A stretch of 64,000 bases of DNA from Aliivibrio finisterrensis. Its GTDB lineage: Bacteria; Pseudomonadota; Gammaproteobacteria; Enterobacterales; Vibrionaceae. The notes beneath the pieces are model-generated. The model saw nothing but the letters and a program-made list of their open reading frames with translations, was not told the origin of the DNA and did no database searches. Within the stretch, counting starts at the first letter, position 1. Each line of letters opens with the position of its first letter. Positions 8,743-18,023 of this stretch are shown piece by piece. The translations under genes were made by a program, and so were the position numbers. The DNA is taken from contig NZ_WBVP01000002.1 of assembly GCF_008933155.1 (NCBI RefSeq), positions 62,001 to 126,000 of the forward strand, written 5' to 3'.

Positions 8743-10299
8743 TTATTTTGAAAATTCGCGAATTATTCCAGCAAATTCCTTTGGTTTACTAATGTAATAA
8801 CCTTGAATAAAATCGCAACCCAACGCTTTAAGTTCAGTAAACCTTTCCTCGTCTTCAACCCCTTCAGCAACCACGTTACACCCCAGGTTATGAGCAAGAT
8901 AGATAGTGGAAGTGACAATCGCATAATCATTGTTACCAATAGTCATATTACGTATAAAAGATTGATCAATCTTTATCTGATTAAATGGAAGGACTCTAAG
9001 CAGTGATAACGAAGAATACCCTGTTCCAAAATCATCAATACTGATATAAAATCCAAGCTCTGAAAGTTTTTCTAACATCAAATAAGCGGCGTCTGCATCA
9101 GCCATTAATGCACTTTCGGTTACTTCTAGGATAATATCAGATGATAATAACCATCGGTTATTAACTAAGGTTGATAATTGTTCATAAAGATCGTTATCAT
9201 GAAGGTCTAACGTTGATATATTAATATGTATTTTTGAAAATATATTATTTTTTTTAAATTCATTAATATCATGAACTACTTGATTAATTACCCATCGTGT
9301 AATCACTTTAATTTTATTATTTCTTTCTGCAATTTTAATAAATTTATCTGGGGGTATGATTGTACCATCATCTTGAAACCAACGTATTAGCGCTTCATAA
9401 CCATGGACCGTCTTATCTGAACTTTTAACGATAGGCTGATAATAGAGCTTAAATTCATTATTAGGAATTGCATAAACTAATTTATTTAGTATTTCTATCT
9501 CCTCGCAAATAGATTTAGAATAAGATGCGCTATAAAAACCAACGCCTAACCCAGATTTTTTAGCCTTATAACAGGAAATATCTGCCTGCCTAATAATTTC
9601 ATCTGCAGTTTTTCTGCTCGATGTATTTATCACGCACCCCATAATAGGTTGAAGAATAAATATTTTATTATTCATCAATATTGGCGTTATCAATACATTA
9701 TATACTTCTGACGTAATGTCTATCAATTCACTTTTATTTACTTCAGAAAGTATAACAATAATTTCACCACTATCATGATAGAACCTTAACTTATTATTTT
9801 TCATGCTTTTTTTGGTCATCAAAATAGCATGGGATACCACCTTAATGAAGGTTTTATTTTTAGAAAAATCTACCAATTTATCTCTATTGCTGATTTTTAT
9901 TTTGATTAAGCTAAAGGGTAAACCTAACTGAATCAACTTTGTGATGTCTTTTTCGTATGCACATATACTACTTCTACTTCTACGTCTACTATTAGAATTC
10001 ATTTTCCTTATCAAATATATTTTATGTAACATTAGAATAAAGATTAAAAACAAATGAAATGAATTAATTGTAAAAAATAGAAAAATAATATCTAAACTTT
10101 CTATTGAAATTAAATCAAAAAAATGAACCCCAAGACACACGCAAATAAAAATATAGGCAGGTAAAATGAAAAATAAATATAATCTTAAAATAAAATTATC
10201 ATAACTTATGATTTTATAAATAACTGAAAAATAAAAGAAATATATTAACGCGCATAAATTAAAGACCATAAAAATTATAAACAATATAGAAAAATCCAT
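8743..10299 (-). CDS. Membrane-bound EAL-domain phosphodiesterase with degenerate GGDEF
   Basis: About 518 residues. Three hydrophobic segments fill residues 1-100 and carry no known sensory motif. Residues about 115-260 are a GGDEF fold in which the motif is replaced by HDSGEI, so cyclase activity is unlikely. The EAL domain follows (QP, EALIRW at about 302-307, LEVTESAL, DDFGTGYSS, KIDQSF, VAEGVE, QGYYISKP) and looks catalytically complete, so it should degrade c-di-GMP. The ATG at 10299 is preferred because GGGA precedes it by eight bases; an ATG three codons upstream (10308) is possible. It is strikingly AT-rich in the first third. Confidence 0.85.
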   Translation of the reverse strand: MDFSILFIIFMVFNLCALIYFFYFSVIYKIISYDNFILRLYLFFILPAYIFICVCLGVHFFDLISIESLDIIFLFFTINSFHLFLIFILMLHKIYLIRKMNSNSRRRSRSSICAYEKDITKLIQLGLPFSLIKIKISNRDKLVDFSKNKTFIKVVSHAILMTKKSMKNNKLRFYHDSGEIIVILSEVNKSELIDITSEVYNVLITPILMNNKIFILQPIMGCVINTSSRKTADEIIRQADISCYKAKKSGLGVGFYSASYSKSICEEIEILNKLVYAIPNNEFKLYYQPIVKSSDKTVHGYEALIRWFQDDGTIIPPDKFIKIAERNNKIKVITRWVINQVVHDINEFKKNNIFSKIHINISTLDLHDNDLYEQLSTLVNNRWLLSSDIILEVTESALMADADAAYLMLEKLSELGFYISIDDFGTGYSSLSLLRVLPFNQIKIDQSFIRNMTIGNNDYAIVTSTIYLAHNLGCNVVAEGVEDEERFTELKALGCDFIQGYYISKPKEFAGIIREFSK

Positions 10300-10308
10300 A
10301 TGAATCAT

Positions 10309-10513
10309 CCCAAATAGACCAATATTATTTAATGCTCACGATGAAAAATTTCAATTATATATTTAAAATAATAATTAAAGAATCACTATATCTTAGTTAT
10401 CTATCTTGTAATCTAACTTAAAGAATCCAACTTCGAAGTGAGGGATTATCTAATAAATAATTAGTTTATCCCGAATTTAATTGCGAAGTGCAACACTCGC
10501 CAATATCAAGCAG
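10309..10513. other. AT-rich gap ending in an IS-end-like sequence
   Basis: No credible frame. It holds the upstream region of the EAL gene and, at 10481-10495, the sequence TTGCGAAGTGCAACA, which resembles the end of an insertion sequence. Its orientation does not match the transposase fragment that follows, so it may come from a rearranged element. Confidence 0.4.
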
Positions 10514-10690
10514 TCAATACCGTTTCTTTAAAGACAATCGCTCCTTGCTGTCAACGATGCTTGGTCTATCATCGATAGAAACAGCATTCTTGATCGCTTG
10601 TGCTTTCTCTTCTACACCTTTCCATGAATGTCGCACTTATTATCTGAAATCGGGAGTAATTTTTAAAAAACACAGTGGGTTCCTATAGTC
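10514..10690 (-). mobile_element. Fragment of an IS30-type transposase gene
   Basis: On the minus strand, 10630 to 10514 reads H-S-W-K-G-V-E-E-K-A-Q-A-I-K, then NAVSIDDRPSIVD, then SKERL, before running into LSLKKRY and a stop. The N-R/A-V-S-I-D-x-R-P-x-I-V-D stretch is the segment just before the first catalytic Asp in IS30-family transposases. The GDWE that should follow is missing and the upstream part is scrambled by frameshifts, so this is a short dead remnant. Identification is from motif memory. A reading on the plus strand at 10488-10688 is its shadow. Confidence 0.55.
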
Positions 10691-10933
10691 CTAAGCCCCT
10701 TTTAAGACAGCTATTTATACTTGTTTAACGTAAGCACACTATGAGGCATCAACATGATTAGCGCCTCTGCGGCCTTGGTGTACTACCTATTTCAATGACG
10801 AGAAGAGCACCGTAAGTTCGGCAGTTAGCTTACTATTTGATGCCTTCCCATGAACCCCGTACTAAATATCTAATAATTAGACCTTAACAATTTTAATCTT
10901 ACCAAGAGAGATAAATTACTTTACCATTGGTAT
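10691..10933. repeat. Non-coding block with a 9-bp inverted repeat
   Basis: AGGCATCAA (10744-10752) is matched by TTGATGCCT (10837-10845), bracketing 84 bases of locally GC-richer sequence. No frame is open on either strand. It adjoins the IS30 fragment and may be a further decayed mobile piece or a small structured element. Confidence 0.35.
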
Positions 10934-11506
10934 TTATAAATGAAATGTTATTATAAAAAGATAAATGTTAGTCATATTACCTTTATAACTTGAAGATGTC
11001 GCACCTATAGATAGGTCTACATCTGGTGCTACTTGGTAACCCGCTTCTAAAGAGTACAATATTGATGTATTTTTATCTCTCACTTTAACCTCATCAATAT
11101 AAATAGAATTCGACCAATATAAAGCGCCAATGCCTGCTCTAAAAAATATATCATTATACTGATATTTTGAAACTGCAGATAATGAAACACCTGGTCCTGG
11201 GCTCATCAAACTAGTACCTAAATCGTTAGCATCATCAGCCGTTATACTACCATGAAAGTTGCCAGGGTGATTTATTCCAACTCGCGCCCCTAAGGATAAC
11301 ACCCCGGTACTTAATTCATTCACATATGGATAATGAGTTAGATTCAGCGCCATACCAACATCTTGAGTATCAAGTTCACTGGAATAATGCTGAAATTTAT
11401 AATCACTCATACCAAAACCAAGTGATATCTCAGTATTACTTGCAAGCGCAAAGCTTGAAAAAAAACCAGACAAAAAAATCAATAAACTAACGTAATAACC
11501 GTTCAT
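10934..11506 (-). CDS. Small outer-membrane beta-barrel protein
   Basis: A 190-residue precursor with a signal peptide ending near ALAS (residue 23). The mature chain alternates hydrophobic and polar residues with many Gly, Tyr and Ser, and ends in ...YLFIITFHL, a hydrophobic C-terminal strand typical of barrel proteins. Motifs such as ISLGFGMSDYKF and LEAGYQVAPDVDLSIGA fit the OmpA/OmpW-like 8-strand barrel fold. No ligand or function can be assigned. It stands alone, close to mobile-element debris and unlinked to neighbours. Confidence 0.65.
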   Translation of the reverse strand: MNGYYVSLLIFLSGFFSSFALASNTEISLGFGMSDYKFQHYSSELDTQDVGMALNLTHYPYVNELSTGVLSLGARVGINHPGNFHGSITADDANDLGTSLMSPGPGVSLSAVSKYQYNDIFFRAGIGALYWSNSIYIDEVKVRDKNTSILYSLEAGYQVAPDVDLSIGATSSSYKGNMTNIYLFIITFHL

Positions 11507-11749
11507 TAAAATCTCCCAACATTAGCAATAGAGTTTATAATTTCTATATCAATAAACCACATACAAACAGTCTAGAAGAGTATCTAAATTTTATCCAGCC
11601 GTACTCTGAGATAAATTTTCATTACGTTTTATGTATTAATCTCCATCTTAGTCTATAGTTTTACTCTAGGAGTATTAGTAAAAATAGAAGTAACTCGTCC
11701 ACAGTACAATAATATACCGTCAATTTTACTCATTTTTGGAGAAGTTGTT

Positions 11750-12004
11750 ATGAAAAATATAGTTAAAAAAGATGAAGATAAATTATTCAAGAAAGCACTT
11801 GAATTAGGCTGTAAATTATCAGAAATGCAAGGTTATCATATTGTAGATAAAAGCCTTCCTCAGCCTGTTATTGCAAAAGCGGTATATCTATTTTTAGTAC
11901 AAGTTCGCCTGCTTTCTCCACTCCCTCTTGACAAAACGAATGGTCCAAACATTAAGCATCGATTGGCTATTTGGATGAAAAGAAACATTGACAGCGCTCA
12001 TTGA
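11750..12004 (+). CDS. DUF5062 family protein
   Basis: An 84-residue cytoplasmic protein of the small Vibrionaceae family DUF5062, recognised by KALELGCKLSEMQGY, then IAKAVYLFLVQ, then LSPLPLDK...NIKHRLAIW. A GGAGAAG ribosome binding site lies seven bases before the ATG. Function is unknown. The size matches the family as I recall it. It is isolated between the barrel gene and a long non-coding block. Confidence 0.75.
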   Translation: MKNIVKKDEDKLFKKALELGCKLSEMQGYHIVDKSLPQPVIAKAVYLFLVQVRLLSPLPLDKTNGPNIKHRLAIWMKRNIDSAH

Positions 12005-12476
12005 TATTTTTGTATTTTACTCGGCATCTCAATGAATAAATGGGCACTCAACCGGGTCAAATATTGTTATCGCCATCAGCTTTACGTTTGAAAGAGCATG
12101 ATTAACTGAGGTATTGACCTAATATAAGCTTATTCGGACAAGCATAAGCATTGCTCGTATGGATAGTACTGGCAGATCTTCACGATTGTCGGAGTCTCGA
12201 AGCATGCTACTTCTTAATACATTCGATTCAGACCTTCCTTTAGCCGTCGTAGTTTAAAGTACTATGCCGCCCGCTGATTTCTTAATCACAGTCGAATGAC
12301 ACACTACCGATTTAGTCTTTTGATAGATAGCCCAAGATCTCGCGATTTAAGGGGGCAGCTCTTTCCTATAATCTAGATTATGACGTTTTCACAGCCTACT
12401 TATCAGATTTTTGTTCGTCGTACGTCTCAGCCTGTAGAGGACTTTCATATTTTAAAACAACACTATGCTCGGCGCA
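12005..12476. other. 470-base unexplained block
   Basis: No gene of normal quality is visible, but base composition is more even than in the AT-rich gaps. On the minus strand 12253-12119 is open for 44 codons (…SSMLRDSDNREDLPVLS…), and on the plus strand 12380-12517 is open for 45. Neither has a good ribosome binding site. A decayed transposase or other relic is the likeliest reading; a structured RNA is possible. Confidence 0.35.
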
Positions 12477-12515
12477 TTAAAAAATCGGTTTTAGCTATTT
12501 ATCTAAAACCGATTT
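12477..12515 (-). terminator. Rho-independent terminator of maoP
   Basis: A perfect 13-bp stem AAATCGGTTTTAG (12482-12494) / CTAAAACCGATTT (12503-12515) with an 8-base loop. Read on the minus strand it is followed by a T run. It ends the maoP transcript 48 bases after its stop. Confidence 0.85.
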
Positions 12516-12562
12516 AAAGATAACCGTAACTTTTTTAAAAGTTTAAACCATTAGAGTTAATA

Positions 12563-12904
12563 CTAATCAAGATCATCTGATGGTGAATCATCAGAACTAT
12601 CATCAGAATTATCTCCTGACGAACGCTGTGTACCACATAATGTATAGAATTTCGGTTTAAAGTTAATCTTGTTTTGATACTTTAACCAACACTGAGCAAA
12701 TTCAGAGATCTCGGTAGGTTGATCCTTTACCTGTTCAACAAAGCGGTGCTCAGCGTCTGATTCAGGCGTAAACACACCATTTAGCAAAGATTGCATGGTT
12801 CGACCATACGTTTCTAGAATCGTTGCTTCACGGATTGTAAAACCACTACGGCTAAAACCTCTCTTGAAGTTTTTATCATCATAAAATTTCGCTGTTATTC
12901 TCAT
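12563..12904 (-). CDS. maoP: MaoP (DUF413, YifE family) macrodomain Ori organisation protein
   Basis: A 113-residue protein with the DUF413 pattern RITAKFYDDKNFKRGFSRSG, then ILETYG, then E-x-x-F-V-E-Q, then CWLKYQNKI, followed by an acidic Ser/Asp tail. In E. coli MaoP acts with the maoS site to organise the Ori macrodomain. The start at 12904 is chosen because AAGAAG lies seven bases upstream and the conserved family start is M-R-I-T; a longer frame to 12967 adds an unlikely leader. It is divergent from the HdfR-type gene, the same pairing as yifE/hdfR in E. coli. Confidence 0.88.
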   Translation of the reverse strand: MRITAKFYDDKNFKRGFSRSGFTIREATILETYGRTMQSLLNGVFTPESDAEHRFVEQVKDQPTEISEFAQCWLKYQNKINFKPKFYTLCGTQRSSGDNSDDSSDDSPSDDLD

Positions 12905-13025
12905 TGATGCTTCTTCGTGACCACAAAAAACGTATATGTAAATCAGAGTGAGACTCTTGTAAAACAAAAAATATTAGCGCTTTCAATTAAAATATTTTAT
13001 TGTGGCCATTACCACCATCAAAGAG

Positions 13026-13895
13026 ATGAAAACATTGGATACTGATCTGCTTAAAACCTTCTTAGAAGTAACAAAAACGCGTCATTTTGGACGTGCTGCA
13101 GAGCATTTATTTCTTACACAGTCTGCCGTGAGCTTCCGTGTGCGTCAGTTAGAATCACAGCTAGGGAATCCTTTATTTACTCGCCAGCGCCATAATGTTC
13201 AATTAACGGCTGCGGGTGAGCGCCTTCTTCCTTATGCTGAAGCTATTTTACAAACATGGGGCCGAGCAAAGCAGGATGTTGCATTAACCGAAGAATACAA
13301 CTCGCAGATCACTATTGGAGCAAGTGCGCTCATTTGGGAATTTGATGGCATTTCTGATTGGATAAACGGTATTTACGATGCCGTTCAAGGATTGGCTCTT
13401 CGATTAGAATCCATACCTCGACAAGAACTTGCTAAATCATTACTTGATAAAAGTGTCGATCTTTTTATTACCAGTGAACCACCAAAAATTGATGGTATCC
13501 GTGTATGTAAAATTCGTGATTATCAATTGCAATTAGTCTCCAATCAAATCGATTGTACTATTAGCAGCATTCAGCCTCTTCCTTTGGTTTATTTAGATTG
13601 GGGAGCACGTTTTTCTATTCAACACAGTAAAATAAATGAATTGCAGAAAACACCTATCCTGCACACTCATTCATCAAGAATGGCACTAGATTATTTAATA
13701 GCTCACCCAAGCGTTGGCTATTTACCTGCACCTGTGATTAATCAAAGTGTTGAAAATGGTGAGCTTTATGTGGTTGAAAACGCACCAATTATGGAGCAAG
13801 CCCTATATTTAGTGTGGCAAGAAAAAAGCGACAAAGCCGATCTTATTGAACAAATCACGGCAATTAACCCTAATATGGTAACGAAAAGCGTCTAA
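13026..13895 (+). CDS. hdfR: HdfR-type LysR family transcriptional regulator
   Basis: About 289 residues with an N-terminal winged helix (LKTFLEVTKTRHFGRAAEHL, LTQSAVSFRVRQLE) almost word for word that of E. coli HdfR, plus a LysR effector domain. HdfR represses flhDC in E. coli; whether the flagellar target holds in this organism is unknown. The start is ambiguous: GTG 13002, ATG 13026 or TTG 13035. The last two fit the AAAGAG sequence and the E. coli start M-D-T-E-L-L. The divergent partner is maoP, which strengthens the assignment. Confidence 0.85.
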   Translation: MKTLDTDLLKTFLEVTKTRHFGRAAEHLFLTQSAVSFRVRQLESQLGNPLFTRQRHNVQLTAAGERLLPYAEAILQTWGRAKQDVALTEEYNSQITIGASALIWEFDGISDWINGIYDAVQGLALRLESIPRQELAKSLLDKSVDLFITSEPPKIDGIRVCKIRDYQLQLVSNQIDCTISSIQPLPLVYLDWGARFSIQHSKINELQKTPILHTHSSRMALDYLIAHPSVGYLPAPVINQSVENGELYVVENAPIMEQALYLVWQEKSDKADLIEQITAINPNMVTKSV

Positions 13896-13924
13896 TTTCT
13901 CGCTATAAAATACAACAACACAAT

Positions 13925-13954
13925 TAGGGACTCTAAGGAGTCCTTAATTTTATC
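13925..13954 (+). terminator. Terminator after hdfR
   Basis: ATTAGGGACTC (13925-13935) pairs with GAGTCCTTAAT (13940-13950) with one G-T pair and a TAAG loop, followed by TTT. Confidence 0.75.
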
Positions 13955-14058
13955 AGCCATTCAGATAAATCATTGTATTAAAGGGTTTAATAAAATAAAT
14001 CTAATTACTATAATCATATATCCTTTTGAAAACCCGCTTCCATCTATGGAGTACGACA

Positions 14059-15408
14059 TTGAACGAACATCAAGATTTATCATTCCAACTCGAAACGCTA
14101 TTCAATGCCGACGACCAACAGCAACAAATAAGCTTACTGGGTGAATTTGTAGAAAATGGGTTAGATACGGGTTCTATTGCGCGTATTTTAGAATCTTTCC
14201 CCGTTGATGACCGTGTGCAATTATGGCGACACTTGCCATTAGAAATGCACATTGAAGTATTAACTGAAATGCGTGCTGATGCTCGTGTGGCAATTCTAGA
14301 AGAACTGTCAGAGGCAGAGTTAAACTTCACCTTAGCTAAACTGGATAACTTATCGTTAATTGAGTGGGCGGAGTCTCTGCCTGATGAAATATTCAGCCTT
14401 GCTTTACAACTTATCAGCCGTGATGAACTCGATTTATATGATGATGCAAAACAGTATGAAGATGACGAAGTGGGTCACTGGGCTGACCGAAAAATTGCAA
14501 CATTACCTTTTAATGTCAGTGTTGGGCGAGCTAAAAAACTATTAAAAACTAATTTATTTCAATCGCATCAATATATGCACTTGATTAACCGAGCGCATAA
14601 ATTTCACGGTATTGTGCAATACACAGATATTTTGACTGCTGATGATTCAGTTAAAATCAACACATTGAAATTAGAAGATTGCTTAGTGCTTAATGTGCAC
14701 CACCCTCTCAATGAAAGTATTGAAGCCGTTGAGCACTCAGCCGTACCCAGTGTGGCGATTATCGACGACGATAATGTTTTAATTGGGCAACTTGATTGGC
14801 AATTTGCGATTAATACTCAACGTGAAATTTACGAAACTCGCTTAATGGCCGGTACCGGTATGGATGAAGGGGACGATCTTTTCTCTCCTATCCTTAAGAG
14901 TTCAAAAAAACGTGGCGTGTGGCTTGGTATTAATCTTTTGACAGCAATATTAGCGTCTGTAACCATTGGGTTATTTGAAGATGTCATCACGCAAGTGGTT
15001 GCGCTTGCCGTATTAATGCCGATTGTGGCTTCTATGGGAGGTATTGCTGGTAGCCAAACATTAACCTTAATGGTTCGTGCGATGGCTCTCAATCAAATCA
15101 CTCCTGGTAACCGCTTTGCGTTATTAAAAAATGAATTGGGGATTGGTTCAATCAATGGTTTGTTATGGTCATTAATCATCGGCGGTATTGCTGGAGCTTG
15201 GTTCCAGTCGTTCGCGTTAGGTGCCACCATTTCACTCGCCATTATTGTAAACATTATTACGGCGGCTCTGTTTGGCGTTCTTATTCCTATCACCTTAGAT
15301 AAATTTAAGTTAGATCCTGCGCTTGCTGGTTCTGTTATTTTAACTACTGTAACCGATGTGGTCGGCTTCTTTGCTTTCTTAGGAACAGCAAGTTTGGTGA
15401 TGATGTAA
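14059..15408 (+). CDS. mgtE: MgtE family magnesium transporter
   Basis: A 449-residue magnesium channel/transporter. An N-terminal helical MgtE_N domain (about 20-120) is followed by a pair of CBS domains (about 125-250), then five membrane segments (about 285-449) with the conserved P-I-V-A-S-M-G-G-I-A-G-S-Q and a TTVTDVVGFFAFLG end. It imports Mg2+, gated by the cytoplasmic CBS/N domains. The TTG at 14059 is chosen because GGAG (14048-14051) lies seven bases upstream; a longer TTG frame from 14026 lacks such a site. It is a single-gene unit bounded by hairpins. Confidence 0.93.
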   Translation: MNEHQDLSFQLETLFNADDQQQQISLLGEFVENGLDTGSIARILESFPVDDRVQLWRHLPLEMHIEVLTEMRADARVAILEELSEAELNFTLAKLDNLSLIEWAESLPDEIFSLALQLISRDELDLYDDAKQYEDDEVGHWADRKIATLPFNVSVGRAKKLLKTNLFQSHQYMHLINRAHKFHGIVQYTDILTADDSVKINTLKLEDCLVLNVHHPLNESIEAVEHSAVPSVAIIDDDNVLIGQLDWQFAINTQREIYETRLMAGTGMDEGDDLFSPILKSSKKRGVWLGINLLTAILASVTIGLFEDVITQVVALAVLMPIVASMGGIAGSQTLTLMVRAMALNQITPGNRFALLKNELGIGSINGLLWSLIIGGIAGAWFQSFALGATISLAIIVNIITAALFGVLIPITLDKFKLDPALAGSVILTTVTDVVGFFAFLGTASLVMM

Positions 15409-15420
15409 ATGCCACACCAA

Positions 15421-15451
15421 AACACTGAGTCAATCTCGATGGCTCAGTGTT
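15421..15451 (+). terminator. Possible terminator after mgtE
   Basis: AACACTGAG (15421-15429) pairs with CTCAGTGTT (15443-15451) over a 13-base loop. The T run after it is poor, so the call is moderate. It sits between convergent genes. Confidence 0.5.
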
Positions 15452-15472
15452 GCTCTCTTAATCCCTCGATAC

Positions 15473-16399
15473 TTACTCACCCGCTTTCATCACATCAAAT
15501 TTCTCAAACAAAAAATCTAGAAATAATCGAATTCGCTTTGGTTGATATTTTTTACTTATATACACCACATTTAAATCGGCACTTGATACAGACGTCGATG
15601 TATTGAAATTCGCCATATAACCATTTAGCAGAGTCACAAGACGTAAGTTATTGATATCATTCTGTACGTCTAATATCGACTTCAAAGCAATTCCTGCTCC
15701 TTCTAATGCCCAATATCGAACCACTTCACCATCATCTGAAAATCGTTTAGGTAATACCGTTATAACGTTCTTTTTATCTGTATCTTGAAAATGCCACGTC
15801 TTAAGCTCTTCATTACTGCGTACCATCGCAAGGCAATTATGATTAACTAAATCTTGTGGGGTTAAAGGGGTTCCATGCTTAGCTAAATAATCAGGAGAGG
15901 CACACAATACTCGATGACTGGACGATAATCGTCGAGATATCAAACTACTGTCAGCAAGCTCTCCATATCTTACAACGATATCAATACCCGATTCGGCAAT
16001 ATTTGAAACATCGTCGTTTAAATAAAGGTAAGGCACGACATCTGGATATAATTTACAAAACTCAGACAAAATAGGAAGAATATATTGCTTACCAATGTCT
16101 TTTGGCGCACTGATTTTAAGTGACCCTTTTACTTCTTTCACCCCATTTAATATCAGATCCTCAGTCTCTTTGACATTATCAAGGATCTCAAGACACGCTC
16201 TATGGTAGAGATCACCTGAATCAGTCAGGGAAATATGCCTTGTACTTCGATTGAGTAACTTTACTCCATACCTTTCTTCCAAGCCTTGCAGCCTTGCCGT
16301 CATTGTTGCGGGAGAAAGTCCCAACTCACGCCCTGCTGCCGCTAACCCTTGATGTTTAACCACACTTACGAACATCGTCATATCAGAGAACTTATCCAT
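15473..16399 (-). CDS. LysR family regulator of the adjacent MFS efflux gene
   Basis: A 308-residue LysR regulator of the CrgA/AaeR-like subgroup: helix-turn-helix at about 18-37 (GLAAAGRELGLSPATMTARL), then the effector domain with LYLNDDVSNIAESGIDIVVRYGELADSSLISRRL, and a C-terminal FLDFLFEKFD. It is divergent from an MFS transporter across 161 bases, a layout in which the regulator usually controls both genes. The inducer is unknown. The longer conserved D-I-V-V-R-Y-G motif is typical of regulators of short-chain redox and efflux genes. Confidence 0.88.
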   Translation of the reverse strand: MDKFSDMTMFVSVVKHQGLAAAGRELGLSPATMTARLQGLEERYGVKLLNRSTRHISLTDSGDLYHRACLEILDNVKETEDLILNGVKEVKGSLKISAPKDIGKQYILPILSEFCKLYPDVVPYLYLNDDVSNIAESGIDIVVRYGELADSSLISRRLSSSHRVLCASPDYLAKHGTPLTPQDLVNHNCLAMVRSNEELKTWHFQDTDKKNVITVLPKRFSDDGEVVRYWALEGAGIALKSILDVQNDINNLRLVTLLNGYMANFNTSTSVSSADLNVVYISKKYQPKRIRLFLDFLFEKFDVMKAGE

Positions 16400-16444
16400 C
16401 TCTTGCCCTTATTGTTTTTCACTCTTAAGACTGTCAATTATCAC

Positions 16445-16463
16445 TATTCATAAAAACCGAATA
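16445..16463. promoter_or_regulatory. Candidate LysR operator
   Basis: TATTC-N9-GAATA dyad (16445-16449 and 16459-16463) lies in the divergent region about 45 bases before the LysR start and 98 bases before the MFS start. The form suits a LysR box, but no second site was confirmed. Confidence 0.35.
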
Positions 16464-16560
16464 ATGATTTTATATTTTACCTAATTATCAAATTAAAGCG
16501 AACAGATAGAATAGCTGTCATTAAGTAATAACGACAAAGAATAAGTTAAAGGTAAACACC

Positions 16561-17748
16561 ATGAATAAAGAAAAAATGCCATTTCAAGTCTGGATTCTCA
16601 CACTAGCTGCTTTTGCAATTGGTACTGCTGAATTTATTATTGCAGGCATCATATCTCAAATTGCAACGTCTCTGTCAATAACGGAAGGACAAGCTGGCTA
16701 CTTAATCAGTGCGTATGCATTAGCCATTGTTATTGGCGGCCCAATCTTAACTATCTATTTAGCTCGATTTAATAAAAAACTGGTATTAACGGGATTAATG
16801 ACGCTATTTATCATCGGTAATATATTGTCAGCGTTAGCGCCAACCTATCATTTATTGCTCATTAGTCGCGTTATTGCTGGTCTTGTTCAAGGACCTTTTT
16901 ATGGCATTGGTGCTGTTGTTGCAACCAATTTAGTATCAGAGAAAATGGCAGGCCGAGCTGTGGGCCAAATGTTTGCGGGTTTAACGCTTGCTAACGTACT
17001 CGGTGTTCCTGCTGGTACGTGGATCAGCTTACAGTTTGGATGGCACACCACTTTCTTTACGGTTGCTGCGTTTGGTGCAATTGCAATGATTTCAATTCTA
17101 ACTTCAATTAAATCAACGGGACACGGCGAAGCAAAAGATATTAAAACTCAGTTAATGGCATTCAAGAATCCAATGTTGATTATTAGCTTGGTTATCACCG
17201 CATTATCATGGTCTGGTTTTATGACTCTGTATGGCTACCTTGCTCCAATTGCTATGCATATTACTGGCTACGGTGAGTCAGCAGTCACATGGATCCTCGT
17301 GATTGTTGGTTTTGGTCTTATTATTGGTAACACATTAGGTGGTCGCTCTTCAGACAAAGACTTAAACAAAGCTTCTATGTTCTGGGCTATTGCCATGATC
17401 GTTTCACTAATTGCTGTTGGCCTGGTAGTTGATAACAAAATCTTATTTGTCATTGCAGCCTTTATCTTTGGTATTGCGTCATTTGCTAATGTGCCTGCCA
17501 TGCAGCTTCGAGTAATGAACAATGGTGGTGAAGGTCAAGAGCTAGCAGCAACTGCAAATATCTCTGCGTTTAACTTAGCAAATGCATTCGGTGGTTTCCT
17601 TGGTGGCATGGTGCTTGATAGCCAACTAGGCGCAAGCATGATCCCTTTCACTGCCGTCGCTGTTCCTATCATTGGATTGTTCTTTATTGCAAAAGCAAAT
17701 AGCAATGACAAAACATCCGCAACATCAATACCTAAATTAGCTAACTAA
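16561..17748 (+). CDS. MFS efflux transporter, AraJ/sugar-efflux (DHA1) type
   Basis: A 395-residue protein with 12 predicted membrane helices. It opens with the DHA1 pattern FAIGTAEFIIAGII, has the motif-A-like loop L-A-R-F-N-K-K between helices 2 and 3 and the ALAPTYHLLLISRVIAGLVQGPFYGIG helix 4 region. Members of this branch export arabinose-like sugars, antibiotics or purine analogues; the substrate here cannot be read. AAAGGTAAACACC precedes the ATG. It is controlled presumably by the divergent LysR gene and followed by the SDR-OYE genes, suggesting export of a compound that those enzymes modify. Confidence 0.88.
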   Translation: MNKEKMPFQVWILTLAAFAIGTAEFIIAGIISQIATSLSITEGQAGYLISAYALAIVIGGPILTIYLARFNKKLVLTGLMTLFIIGNILSALAPTYHLLLISRVIAGLVQGPFYGIGAVVATNLVSEKMAGRAVGQMFAGLTLANVLGVPAGTWISLQFGWHTTFFTVAAFGAIAMISILTSIKSTGHGEAKDIKTQLMAFKNPMLIISLVITALSWSGFMTLYGYLAPIAMHITGYGESAVTWILVIVGFGLIIGNTLGGRSSDKDLNKASMFWAIAMIVSLIAVGLVVDNKILFVIAAFIFGIASFANVPAMQLRVMNNGGEGQELAATANISAFNLANAFGGFLGGMVLDSQLGASMIPFTAVAVPIIGLFFIAKANSNDKTSATSIPKLAN

Positions 17749-17793
17749 CTCTTTAAATAAAGACTCATCACCTGAGCCTTTTATCAAAGGAAT

Positions 17794-17973
17794 ATGACGA
17801 TGCCTCTCAATTTTGTTACTGGAATAAAGCCATCACATAAAACGACGATTAATGAAATCTCCTTCGGTTTTACCGCTGATGATATCGATGTTTTTAATTA
17901 CTCATTGCTACAAAAAATAGAAAAATCTCTGATTATTTGCTCACTGTTCTTTATTTATTTGTATGTAAATTAA
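17794..17973 (+). CDS. Small hypothetical protein, 59 aa
   Basis: An ATG at 17794 follows AAAGGA by about three bases and opens a 59-codon frame ending at TAA 17971-17973. The N-terminal half is polar and reads like the start of a larger folded protein; the last 15 residues are hydrophobic and may be a frameshifted tail. It could be a relic lying between the MFS and SDR genes. I do not recognise it. Confidence 0.3.
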   Translation: MTMPLNFVTGIKPSHKTTINEISFGFTADDIDVFNYSLLQKIEKSLIICSLFFIYLYVN

Positions 17974-18023
17974 CGCTTATTTTCTCAACACAAACCATAA
18001 CTATTTTTTAAAAGGGACTCATT

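Noticed and set aside
10488-10688. 66-codon plus-strand ORF
   Set aside because: It is the shadow of the minus-strand IS30 transposase fragment.
10744-10845. Inverted repeat considered as an integron attC site
   Set aside because: The core R boxes (GTTRRRY/RYYYAAC) and a cassette ORF are missing.
12380-12517. 45-codon plus-strand ORF
   Set aside because: No ribosome binding site and its end runs into the maoP terminator stem.
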